The notes: generated by a model from the letters alone, not told the origin. Positions 1-5,983 are shown, counted from the stretch's first letter. The stretch: 6,935 nt of DNA from CAYJAD01 sp964372165 (GCA_964372165.1 CAYJPT010000121.1:1-6935), one strand, 5' to 3'. Made by a program: numbers and translations.

Positions 1-8
1 TTTCCTTA

Positions 9-34
9 CAAAGTAGGCAATTGTGCCTACTTTG
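9..34 (+). terminator. Perfect stem-loop, possible terminator of an upstream gene
   Basis: CAAAGTAGGCA (9-19) pairs perfectly with TGCCTACTTTG (24-34) around a four-base ATTG loop. The stem carries A residues on its 5' arm and TTT on its 3' arm, as many intrinsic terminators do. However, the base run after the stem is CACGCC rather than T-rich, so termination would be weak on either strand. It could instead be a transcript-end stabilising hairpin or a symmetric protein-binding site. The upstream gene is outside the window, so its role cannot be settled here. Confidence 0.4.
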
Positions 35-86
35 CACGCCGAATGAGAGTAAAAATCACACTTTTTTGCGTCCCACATGGCGAATG

Positions 87-104
87 AAGGCAGTGTGCCT
101 TTTT
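87..104 (+). terminator. Short stem-loop with T-run, candidate intrinsic terminator
   Basis: AAGGCA (87-92) pairs with TGCCTT (96-101) around a GTG loop, and three more T residues follow. The stem is short but compact and G/C-centred. This could be a backup terminator behind the stem-loop at 9-34 for a gene left of the window. The U-tract is short, so efficiency is uncertain. Confidence 0.4.
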
Positions 105-218
105 GATTTATTATGCTTGCAGCATAAATCAGCATTTCCTTATCTGTATTTGAAGATGAAAAAGCATGCTTGTTGAATGAGTGTATTGATTTTTAGAATT
201 TTCTTCAAATTTTATTTT

Positions 219-247
219 TTGAAAACATACGTAACTTCTTACATTAT
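219..247 (+). promoter_or_regulatory. Candidate sigma-70-type promoter for pcm-mrp
   Basis: TTGAAA (219-224) matches the -35 consensus at five of six positions. CATTAT (242-247), 17 bp downstream, matches the -10 consensus at four of six. Transcription would start near 254 and give a leader of about 65 nt before pcm. The background is very A/T-rich, so chance matches are common, and no second line of evidence is available from sequence alone. Confidence 0.35.
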
Positions 248-261
248 TGATTCAAACTTTA

Positions 262-289
262 ATGATGCATCATGCCGCACTTTTGATGC
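262..289 (+). repeat. Overlapping inverted repeats in the pcm leader
   Basis: ATGATGCATCAT (262-273) is a perfect 12-bp palindrome. Its right half also fits a second partner: GCATCA (267-272) is complementary to TGATGC (284-289), with an 11-nt loop. The two pairings share bases and so exclude each other. The element sits between the candidate promoter and the pcm start, where it could be an operator or an RNA switch. Either function is speculative. Confidence 0.4.
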
Positions 290-320
290 TTGACTTGTTT
301 TAAAAAATCTGTTCTCAAGA

Positions 321-992
321 ATGGTTATGAAACACATACCTCCAAAAGCAGTAGACCCAAAAAGATTACGTGCCTCAATGGTACAGTATTTACAAAAAGA
401 AATTGGAATCACCAATCAATTAGTTTTGGATGCTATGTATGCCATACCCCGTCACGAGTTTGTGCAGGAGGCTTTTCGCCTTCAAGCTTATGAAGATCGT
501 CCCTTACCCATAGGATATGGACAAACTATTTCACAACCATCAACTGTTGCATTAATGACACAATACCTTGAGGTTGAGCAAGGGATGCGTGTTTTGGAAA
601 TTGGTACTGGATCAGGCTATCAAGCTGCTGTACTTTCTTTTTTGGGATGTCGTGTGTTTACGGTTGAGCGTATTCCAGAGCTTTATTATGCAACACGTGC
701 TTTATTTGAAAATAAATTAAATATGCGCAATATTTTTATGTGCCGTGATGATGGTACTCTTGGGATGAAAGATATTGCTCCTTTTGACCGTATCTTGGTT
801 ACAGCAGGTGGACCGGAAATCCCAAAACCACTTGTAGAACAGCTAGATGACCCAGGTCTTATGTTAATACCTGTTGGAGAAAAAAAACGCTCACAGCGGT
901 TGGTGCGCATACGCAAACAAAATTCAGTCATTACTGCTGCAGATATGGGGCAAGCTGTTTTTGTAGATCTTGTGGGTAACCACGGCTGGTAA
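321..992 (+). CDS. pcm: Protein-L-isoaspartate O-methyltransferase
   Basis: This cytoplasmic repair enzyme transfers a methyl group from S-adenosylmethionine to the abnormal L-isoaspartyl carboxyl formed when Asp or Asn residues age, which starts their return to L-Asp. The 223-residue product is near the usual family size of about 210. The PCMT signature GYGQTISQP is at residues 65-73. The SAM-binding motif I VLEIGTGSGYQ is at 91-101, followed by an acidic strand end (VERIPEL) and the downstream D-R-I-LVTAGGPEIP block at roughly 155-168. The start is ambiguous: ATG at 321 has almost no Shine-Dalgarno, whereas the in-frame ATG at 327 has AAGA six bases upstream, giving 221 residues. The mrp-type gene follows after 27 nt, so the two are probably co-transcribed. 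Family assignment is firm. Confidence 0.95.
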   Translation: MVMKHIPPKAVDPKRLRASMVQYLQKEIGITNQLVLDAMYAIPRHEFVQEAFRLQAYEDRPLPIGYGQTISQPSTVALMTQYLEVEQGMRVLEIGTGSGYQAAVLSFLGCRVFTVERIPELYYATRALFENKLNMRNIFMCRDDGTLGMKDIAPFDRILVTAGGPEIPKPLVEQLDDPGLMLIPVGEKKRSQRLVRIRKQNSVITAADMGQAVFVDLVGNHGW

Positions 993-1019
993 AATTTTAG
1001 ACTATGATGAGGTGAATGC

Positions 1020-1895
1020 ATGTCTTCGTGTTCTTCAGGTAACAAGCAAAATATGCTTGAGGCTATGGCTTTGCAAGATAATATTATTTCCAATACTTTA
1101 AATAAAATTCGCTATAAACTTTTTATTATGAGCGGTAAGGGTGGGGTTGGCAAAAGCTCAGTAACTGTTAATACAGCAGCAGCCCTAGCAGCCCGTGGAT
1201 TTAAGGTTGGTATTTTGGATGTTGATATTCATGGTCCAAGCGTGCCTAATTTACTCGGACTCAATGATGGTATTGAGAAAGATAGCCTAAGTTCGCTTTT
1301 ACTGCCTGCAAAGTTTAATGAAAATTTAAGTGTAGTCTCTATGGATTCTTTGCTTAAAGAAAAAGACAGTGCTGTGTTATGGCGTGGTCCTAAAAAAACT
1401 GCAGCAATAAGGCAATTTGTATCCGATGTGCAATGGGGTGAGCTTGATTTTTTGCTTATTGATTCGCCTCCCGGTACAGGGGATGAGCATATGACGGTAT
1501 TAAAAACTATACCTGATGCTCTTTGTGTAGTTGTAACAACTCCACAAGAAATATCCCTTGCAGATGTGCGCAAAGCCATAAATTTTTTACAGTATGCCAA
1601 AGCAAATGTACTTGGTGTTGTAGAAAATATGAGTGGACTGTTTTGTCCTCACTGTCATGAATCCATTGATTTATTTAAAAAAGGTGGAGGGAAATTGTTA
1701 GCCGATAAATATGGCTTAACTTTCTTAGGGGATATTCCTCTTGATCCAGCTACGGTTGTTGCAGCTGACCGTGGTGTGCCAGTGGTATTTTTGCAAGAAG
1801 ACTCTCCTGCTAAGCAGGGTTTTTTGCAGCTGGCTGATAATATTGCACGTGCAACCGCAAATAGCTTAGAAGCCCTTGCAAGCAGCCATGAGTAA
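1020..1895 (+). CDS. mrp: Mrp/NBP35-family P-loop ATPase, Fe-S cluster carrier
   Basis: Members of this family (Mrp/ApbC in bacteria, Nbp35/Ind1 in eukaryotes) bind ATP and carry a [4Fe-4S] cluster to apoproteins in the cytoplasm. The 291-residue product shows the deviant Walker A GKGGVGKS at 39-46 with its signature first lysine (K40). A switch segment with D67 and D69 (LDVDIHGPS) follows, then Walker B LLIDSPPGTGDEH at 145-157. The C-terminal CPHC at 209-212 is the pair that bridges a cluster across the homodimer. It lacks the N-terminal DUF59/MIP18-like domain of longer Mrp proteins. It also lacks an Nbp35-type four-cysteine N-terminus: the Ser-rich start MSSCSSG keeps a single cysteine, C4. 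ATG at 1020 is supported by GAGGTG at 1009-1014, five bases upstream. An out-of-frame ATG at 1016 is not used. It probably shares a transcript with pcm. Confidence 0.92.
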   Translation: MSSCSSGNKQNMLEAMALQDNIISNTLNKIRYKLFIMSGKGGVGKSSVTVNTAAALAARGFKVGILDVDIHGPSVPNLLGLNDGIEKDSLSSLLLPAKFNENLSVVSMDSLLKEKDSAVLWRGPKKTAAIRQFVSDVQWGELDFLLIDSPPGTGDEHMTVLKTIPDALCVVVTTPQEISLADVRKAINFLQYAKANVLGVVENMSGLFCPHCHESIDLFKKGGGKLLADKYGLTFLGDIPLDPATVVAADRGVPVVFLQEDSPAKQGFLQLADNIARATANSLEALASSHE

Positions 1896-1995
1896 TATGA
1901 AAAGAGATTGGTTTAAAAAATATTATCAAAATTCAGTTTTGCGTGTATATTTAAAGTGATATTAAAGAATATAGCTTTTTGGGGTTATTTTTGTG

Positions 1996-2001
1996 TATAA
2001 A
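1996..2001 (+). promoter_or_regulatory. Possible -10 box upstream of pgsA
   Basis: TATAAA matches the -10 consensus at five of six positions and lies in the 237-nt gap between mrp and pgsA. No good -35 box is found 16-18 bp upstream (the sequence there is close to AGCTTT). Support is therefore weak. The gap is still long enough that pgsA probably has its own promoter, and transcription from here would give a leader of about 125 nt. Confidence 0.2.
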
Positions 2002-2033
2002 TTTTTCTTTTCTACTCAAATGTAATGTGTTAT

Positions 2034-2081
2034 CCTTGCCAAGGTACATAATAAAGGTGTGCAATTTTTCACCCTTACCTT
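2034..2081 (+). promoter_or_regulatory. Foldable leader segment before pgsA
   Basis: Several short complementary blocks compete here. CCTT (2034-2037) can pair with AAGG (2041-2044). AAGGTA (2041-2046) is complementary to TACCTT (2076-2081). GGTG (2056-2059) is complementary to CACC (2070-2073). The last two can nest as a two-level hairpin, while the first excludes the outer stem. No T-run follows, so it is not a simple terminator. It may be a regulatory 5' leader of pgsA, or chance in A/T-rich DNA. I recognise no riboswitch class. Confidence 0.3.
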
Positions 2082-2132
2082 ACAGATTGTAATATTATGC
2101 GTTTTTAAAAAAATTAGATACCTTGGACTGAT

Positions 2133-2687
2133 ATGTTTCATCTAGCAAACAAGCTTACTTTCTTGCGCATGCTTATGGCTCCTTTGATTGTAATATTATT
2201 GTATTTTGAAGGTCCTGCATTTTGTATTGTGGCTGCACTTGCTTTTATTTTTGCATCCTTAACAGATATGGTTGATGGATACATTGCACGCCGTGAAAAT
2301 ATGGTCACAACTTTAGGTAAATTTCTAGATCCGCTTGCTGATAAAGTGCTTATTTGTTCTGTGCTTATCATGCTTGTACGCCTTGATTGGGTTCCAGCTT
2401 GGCTGGTTATTATAATGGTATGTAGAGAGCTTGTAGTTACTGGTTTGCGAGCTATGGCAATAGATGAAGGCATTGTGCTTGCAGCAGATGAATATGGAAA
2501 GATTAAAACTTTTTTGCAAGCAATAGCCATTGTACCACTAATTATACATTATCCTTTTTTGGGGTTAGACCTTCAGCCTATTGGTACATTTTTGTTGTAT
2601 CTTTCTTTGTTGCTTGCGGTGTATTCTGGTGGCAATTATATTTATAGTTTTTATAAAACAAGTTCGATTCGTGGTAAAAGTGAATAA
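2133..2687 (+). CDS. pgsA: CDP-diacylglycerol-glycerol-3-phosphate 3-phosphatidyltransferase
   Basis: This membrane enzyme makes phosphatidylglycerol phosphate from CDP-diacylglycerol and glycerol 3-phosphate, the committed step toward phosphatidylglycerol and cardiolipin. The 184-residue length is typical. The CDP-alcohol phosphatidyltransferase signature D-x2-D-G-x2-A-R-x8-G-x3-D-x3-D is complete: D45, D48, G49, A52, R53, G62, D66 and D70. These residues bind the divalent metals and the CDP group. The N-terminal NKLTFLRML (6-14) and the later CRELVVTGLRAMA segment (about 97-109) also resemble PgsA. Hydrophobic stretches near 14-25, 29-43, 72-95, 129-143 and 150-168 are consistent with a multi-pass membrane protein. 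ATG at 2133 has a weak TTGGA five bases upstream. The signature is shared with phosphatidylserine synthase and other CDP-alcohol transferases, but length and flanking sequence favour PgsA. Confidence 0.93.
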   Translation: MFHLANKLTFLRMLMAPLIVILLYFEGPAFCIVAALAFIFASLTDMVDGYIARRENMVTTLGKFLDPLADKVLICSVLIMLVRLDWVPAWLVIIMVCRELVVTGLRAMAIDEGIVLAADEYGKIKTFLQAIAIVPLIIHYPFLGLDLQPIGTFLLYLSLLLAVYSGGNYIYSFYKTSSIRGKSE

Positions 2688-2734
2688 TTGTGTATTTTTG
2701 AATAAAAAATGAGCCTAACAGGTATGGTACTCTT

Positions 2735-3001
2735 ATGTTATCACTATTACAACGACGCTTAAAAAGCTGTTTAGAAACAATTTTAGATGTTGAATCTGAT
2801 ATTGAGCATTACCCTTTATACAATTCTCTAAAATCAGAGATGGAAGTATTAAAAAAATATTTGAATGATGTGGAAAGTTTGGAGTTATCAGAAGAGGATG
2901 TTTTACGTTTAGAACAGGCAGCGACATTATTTTTGAATGAGATTTATTTACCTTTAGATAAAAATGCTGCTCAAAATGATAAAAGTAGAGTTTTGCAATA
3001 A
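2735..3001 (+). CDS. Small uncharacterised helical protein (88 residues)
   Basis: I do not recognise this family. The product is acidic, has no signal peptide or membrane segment, and should be almost wholly alpha-helical. Three stretches with regularly spaced leucines appear at about 2-21, 27-47 and 51-72, followed by a polar tail rich in Asn, Asp, Lys and Gln. It has one cysteine (C12) and no obvious catalytic or metal-binding motif. It starts 47 nt after pgsA, so co-transcription is plausible. The ribosome site is poor: the only purine-rich match, CAGG at 2719-2722, is 12 bases from the ATG. Coding is supported by the amphipathic pattern and by sensible codon use like that of its neighbours. 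The family role, perhaps small-protein binding, is unknown. Confidence 0.7.
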   Translation: MLSLLQRRLKSCLETILDVESDIEHYPLYNSLKSEMEVLKKYLNDVESLELSEEDVLRLEQAATLFLNEIYLPLDKNAAQNDKSRVLQ

Positions 3002-3206
3002 CATCTCTGTTTAATTGGTGTTATTAGCTATTGCTGTGATGTATTGCTTGTTAAAAAATAGTAGTGATTAAGGTGGAAGCATTGTATTGTGATAGCTGCA
3101 CTAATATGTTTGAAAGCATCTCTTGATTGTAAAAAAGTTGTACGATGCAGATTATAACATGGTTTTTTACCAGCGCAGATAATACGCTGTTGGGAATTTA
3201 ATTATA
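3002..3206. other. Gap before the ftsB-like gene, no gene seen
   Basis: I find no coding sequence in these 205 bases. A weak A/T-rich inverted repeat overlaps the end of the preceding gene (AATAACA at 2997-3003 with TGTTATT at 3019-3025) but has no T-run. TATAAC at 3153-3158 resembles a -10 box without a well-spaced -35. A promoter for the ftsB-like, TPR and lipoprotein genes would be expected here, but I cannot place it with confidence. Confidence 0.5.
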
Positions 3207-3530
3207 ATGTTTTGGCGAACAAGTGTTCTTATTGCTTTAGGCTTAATAAATGTTATTCTCTTTTATCGTATGGTATGGGGAGATAATGGCATTTTAGCTT
3301 TTAATAAACTACGCACCCAATATGAGGGCTTAGTTCAAGAATTGGCCCTATTAGATAAAAAAAATATTAATTTAAGTAATGAAATTCGTTTGCTAAAGTC
3401 AGATGATGAGTATATAGAAAAAATGATTAGGCAACGCTTACATTATGTTCGAGATAACGAGATTTTATATCTTTTTACCGAAACACAACCAAGTTCAAAA
3501 AACGAGGAAAAAAATGAAGGAAAAAATTGA
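3207..3530 (+). CDS. ftsB: FtsB/DivIC-like septum formation protein
   Basis: FtsB/DivIC proteins are small bitopic membrane proteins that pair with FtsL, and with FtsQ/DivIB, to activate septal peptidoglycan synthesis at the division site. The 107-residue product has a very short cytoplasmic start, one membrane segment at about 6-20, and then WGDNGILAFNKL (24-35), the hallmark region after the membrane in this family. A coiled coil with leucines and acidic/basic spacing covers about 33-65. The segment IRQRLHYVRDNEILYLF (74-90) matches the conserved end of the extracytoplasmic domain, followed by a polar Lys/Glu/Asn tail. The start at 3207 follows GGGA (3192-3195) at a long spacing of 11. The 3' end overlaps the TPR gene by 17 nt, which suggests translational coupling. 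FtsL-type proteins share this layout, but the post-membrane motif favours FtsB. Confidence 0.85.
   Translation: MFWRTSVLIALGLINVILFYRMVWGDNGILAFNKLRTQYEGLVQELALLDKKNINLSNEIRLLKSDDEYIEKMIRQRLHYVRDNEILYLFTETQPSSKNEEKNEGKN
3504..3508 (+). promoter_or_regulatory. Ribosome binding site fixing the TPR gene start
   Basis: GAGGA lies five bases before ATG 3514, inside the last codons of the ftsB-like gene. This strong site argues against the upstream in-frame ATG at 3445, which lacks a comparable site and would add 23 residues lying entirely inside the ftsB-like frame. Confidence 0.8.
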
Positions 3531-4467
3531 CTGGTATCAAGAAGTGCTTGATTTAGAGCCAGGGTCAAAAGTTTTCTTTCCTTTGGCCAAGTTGCTTACA
3601 CAAAATAACGAGCTTTTGCGTGCTATTGAAACTTTGCAACATGGGCTTGAGCGGCACCCTGAATTTATTGAAGCACGACTATATTTAGTGGACTTGCTTC
3701 ATCAAAATAGTGAAATAAAAGGCAATAAAGAACGCCTTGAACAACATCTTGCTTTTTTGATTCCCTTACTTGAGCGGTATGCTGGCTTTTGGCAAGCTTG
3801 GGGTAGCACACAAAAAGGGGACAGTGCCCTTGCAATTGCTTTTTTGGCTGCAGTATTTAAAGATAAGGGTTTAACTTTAAGTCAAGTATTTACCAAAGGA
3901 TTGCAGTCATTTTTTGATGGTAATAAAAGTAATTTTGAACCAGGCGGTCAGAGTGGTCTCAAGGGGGATAATTTTACTTTACCAAATCATAACCTAAACA
4001 AAGATGTTGAATTAGAGTCTGAAATTGATACAGATGTTGAGCTTGAAATAAGTAGGGAACAACAAGTTGCTCCAACTATTGCCGATAATGTGGCCGAAGC
4101 TATTTCTGCCCTTGCTGAACAAGCACAAGGAATAAATAATACAGAACCTTATGATGACATGCTTGATGAAGACGAAGAAGGAGAGGAACGCTTTTCTTTA
4201 AGAACACGCTCCATGGCAGAAGTTTTGGCTGAGCAAGGAGACTATGCAGGCGCTCTTGAAATATATCAAGAGCTTATTAGTAATGCTACATCTTCTCAAG
4301 AAAAAGAAGATTTGCAATATAGAATAAATACTTTAAGTGCATATATTAGTAGTGCACAAGAAAAAACTATAGTTGATGAGGACGTTACAGCTTCATCTGG
4401 ACAAAATCGAGTTATGTCCGTTCTTGAAATTTTGGCTGGGCGTCTTGAAAATCGAGTTAACTCTTAA
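3514..4467 (+). CDS. Tetratricopeptide-repeat protein
   Basis: TPR proteins are helical scaffolds for protein-protein contacts. With ATG 3514, the product is 317 residues with no signal peptide or membrane segment, so it is probably cytoplasmic. TPR-like helices lie at about 15-48 (LAKLLTQNNELLRAIETLQ, then a LERHP-type helix end) and continue to about 64. A further hydrophobic helical stretch runs from 77 to 132. Residues about 135-228 are a low-complexity linker, rich in Asn, Gly and acidic residues, with a repeated DVELE (164-168 and 174-178) and the acidic run DEDEEGEE (218-225). A second TPR unit follows at about 231-262 (MAEVLAEQGDYAGALEIYQ). A final amphipathic helix lies at about 299-314. 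The start overlaps the ftsB-like gene by 17 nt, so the two are likely coupled, perhaps linking the protein to division or envelope assembly. That role is inference. Confidence 0.85.
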   Translation: MKEKIDWYQEVLDLEPGSKVFFPLAKLLTQNNELLRAIETLQHGLERHPEFIEARLYLVDLLHQNSEIKGNKERLEQHLAFLIPLLERYAGFWQAWGSTQKGDSALAIAFLAAVFKDKGLTLSQVFTKGLQSFFDGNKSNFEPGGQSGLKGDNFTLPNHNLNKDVELESEIDTDVELEISREQQVAPTIADNVAEAISALAEQAQGINNTEPYDDMLDEDEEGEERFSLRTRSMAEVLAEQGDYAGALEIYQELISNATSSQEKEDLQYRINTLSAYISSAQEKTIVDEDVTASSGQNRVMSVLEILAGRLENRVNS

Positions 4468-4550
4468 TAGGGCATGTTGAATATATTTAGATTGAGATGT
4501 GCTTTTAAATAATAAGATTACGTAAATATTTTAAGTCGATGACTTTTTTG

Positions 4551-4555
4551 AGGAG
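4551..4555 (+). promoter_or_regulatory. Ribosome binding site deciding the lipoprotein start
   Basis: AGGAG lies four bases before ATG 4560 and ten before the in-frame ATG 4566. The upstream in-frame ATG at 4539 would place this site inside the coding sequence and has no good site of its own. The true start is therefore 4560 or 4566. I chose 4560. Confidence 0.7.
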
Positions 4556-4559
4556 AATT

Positions 4560-5909
4560 ATGTTAATGCAAAAGAGTATTTTGGGGGGATTATTGCTATC
4601 TCTCTTACTTGGCGGGTTTGGTTGTGGTTACAATCAAGAAGTTAAAGATGTTTGGAAAGGTACAAAAGATTTCTGGTATGAAAATGTAAGTGTGCCCGCA
4701 AGCATTGATTATGATGCCAAGGGAGATATGGAGGAATACAAAGCCAAACTTGCATCAAACATGATAGGCATTGATGCTCAGTTAACAGATTTAGAAAAAA
4801 TTATGAGTAATGCCGATAAACCGCCAACCAATGAATGGGTTGAAAACCTCTTTAGGCGTTTCCCATGGATTAATGGTTTTACCGGTGTTAAAGCTGATGG
4901 CTCAATCTTAGGGCAAGTTCCTGGTCCTCCAATTAAGCCTTTAGATTTTTCTCCTTTACTTGCTGAAGATAAAAAACAAAACCTTCGTGCTTTGCGCGGC
5001 TATGTACAAAATACTGCCATGGGGCCTGAAGTATTTTTGGCAACCCCACTTTATGACGCCCATACTTTCTTAGGTATTGTTAGCGTTTACTTTGATATGC
5101 GCGAACTTTTGGATTTTGCGGTAAATCCTGACGAATTAGTAATTGTTTCACCATATGCTGTACTTTGGTCTGGTAAGTATAACTTTGCAGCAACGCCTTT
5201 ATCTGGCATAGCTTGGGGCGAGATTACACTTGAAGCAAGTAGCGGTACTGTAACTAATGCCAATGGACAATTTTATTGGTCAATGCGCTACTTTGGCAAT
5301 TTACCACTTATTTTTGCTGTGCCTATTGAGGGAAGTTTTGGCGAATCAAGTAGTTCACGCACCGGCCCTGTTGACAGTACTGGCTTGGTTGAATCACCAC
5401 CCATTGTTTATGTACCGACAGTGAAAGAAGATTCCGATGTAGCATCTGACCCACAAAGTGCTGATGGCGAAGAAAAAGTGCAAGGTGGTGCAAGTTCACT
5501 ACCACCGACATTTATGCCAGAAAAACCAGCTCCTGAAGTTGTTGAAGAAAAACCAGCTCCTGTACAGAAAAAGCGTCAGGTTAAACGTGCAAGTCCAAGA
5601 CCTGTACCGATGCCAGCTCCAAGGCTTGCTCCACCTCCACCTCCGAAAGCAATAGAGACACCTTCACCATTCTATTCTGGAGATGAAGAAGATAGTGCAG
5701 CCTCTGAACCAACTGCAACAGAGGAGTCGGTTACTGAAAGCAATACTATCGATGATGCAGATAGTACTAGCATTGATAGTGCTGTTACAACAGATGAATC
5801 AGATGTAAGTGCAGAAGATGCAGAAACATCTGACAGTGTAGATAACGAAAGTGATACCAATAATGAGCCGGCTGGTTTTTCAAGACCAAGTCCGTTTGGA
5901 GCAGAATAG
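4560..5909 (+). CDS. Probable lipoprotein with Cache-like domain and long Pro-rich/acidic tail
   Basis: The 449-residue product begins with a lipoprotein-type signal. M1-K5 is followed by a hydrophobic core at about 7-20 and GGFG-C22. This fits the permissive PROSITE lipoprotein pattern but not the strict L-A/S-G/A-C box, so lipidation is likely rather than certain. Residues about 55-255 resemble a Cache/PAS-like extracytoplasmic ligand-binding fold, with a long helix, FPWINGFTGVKADGSILG (101-118), and PEVFLATPLYDAHTFLGIVSVYFD (156-179). This is the sensor-type pattern seen outside histidine kinases and chemoreceptors, yet no output domain follows. The tail from about 260 is low complexity. 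It holds a repeated EKPAP, a Lys/Arg patch (KKRQVKR, 337-343), a proline run (358-362), and an 80-residue Asp/Glu/Ser/Thr segment bracketed by two PSPF motifs (368-371 and 443-446). It lies 92 nt after the TPR gene and ends in a strong terminator. The ligand and role are unknown. Confidence 0.75.
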   Translation: MLMQKSILGGLLLSLLLGGFGCGYNQEVKDVWKGTKDFWYENVSVPASIDYDAKGDMEEYKAKLASNMIGIDAQLTDLEKIMSNADKPPTNEWVENLFRRFPWINGFTGVKADGSILGQVPGPPIKPLDFSPLLAEDKKQNLRALRGYVQNTAMGPEVFLATPLYDAHTFLGIVSVYFDMRELLDFAVNPDELVIVSPYAVLWSGKYNFAATPLSGIAWGEITLEASSGTVTNANGQFYWSMRYFGNLPLIFAVPIEGSFGESSSSRTGPVDSTGLVESPPIVYVPTVKEDSDVASDPQSADGEEKVQGGASSLPPTFMPEKPAPEVVEEKPAPVQKKRQVKRASPRPVPMPAPRLAPPPPPKAIETPSPFYSGDEEDSAASEPTATEESVTESNTIDDADSTSIDSAVTTDESDVSAEDAETSDSVDNESDTNNEPAGFSRPSPFGAE

Positions 5910-5916
5910 AATGCTG

Positions 5917-5954
5917 TGTGCTCGGTAACTTTTGTGCTACCGAGCACATTTTTT
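5917..5954 (+). terminator. Strong intrinsic terminator after the lipoprotein gene
   Basis: TGTGCTCGGTA (5917-5927) pairs perfectly over 11 bp with TACCGAGCACA (5938-5948) around a 10-nt loop, and six T residues follow (5949-5954). It begins eight bases after the lipoprotein stop codon. It should end the ftsB-TPR-lipoprotein transcript. The fbp start codon is only 29 nt beyond the T-run. Confidence 0.93.
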
Positions 5955-5983
5955 GAGATTAAATTTTTCACTAAGGGATAAGT

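Larger units (their letters stand above)
1..320. other. Intergenic region upstream of pcm, no gene seen
   Basis: I see no convincing coding sequence on either strand in these 320 bases. The stretch is strongly A/T-rich. It holds a perfect 11-bp stem-loop near the left edge, a short stem-loop running into T residues, an imperfect hairpin at 105-130 (GATTTAT pairing with ATAAATC), a candidate promoter at 219-247, and overlapping inverted repeats at 262-289. The likely reading is the 3' end of an upstream transcript followed by the promoter and leader of pcm. The upstream gene itself lies outside the window. Confidence 0.7.

Noticed and set aside
686..1093. 135-codon open frame on the - strand across pcm and mrp
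   Set aside because: It lies opposite two well-identified genes and shows no recognisable motif. It is best read as a shadow frame.
2709..2762. 17-codon frame starting at ATG 2709, overlapping the start of the small gene
   Set aside because: No ribosome site and no motif. A leader peptide cannot be supported from so short a frame in A/T-rich DNA.
2997..3025. AATAACA/TGTTATT inverted repeat after the small gene, as a terminator
   Set aside because: The stem is only A/T pairs plus one G-C, the loop is 15 nt, and no T-run follows. Stability would be too low for an intrinsic terminator.
3445..3513. Upstream in-frame ATG that would lengthen the TPR protein by 23 residues
   Set aside because: The extension lies wholly within the ftsB-like gene, has no ribosome site, and does not look like TPR sequence. 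ATG 3514 has GAGGA at good spacing.
4539..4559. ATG 4539 as the lipoprotein start
   Set aside because: It lacks a ribosome site and would place the AGGAG at 4551-4555 inside the gene. It also adds seven residues with two arginines ahead of an already complete signal sequence.
5521..5560. Tandem repeat in the lipoprotein tail (two copies of an EKPAP-coding unit) as a mobile or CRISPR-like repeat
   Set aside because: The two copies are in frame and encode a proline-rich linker common in envelope proteins. There is no spacer structure.
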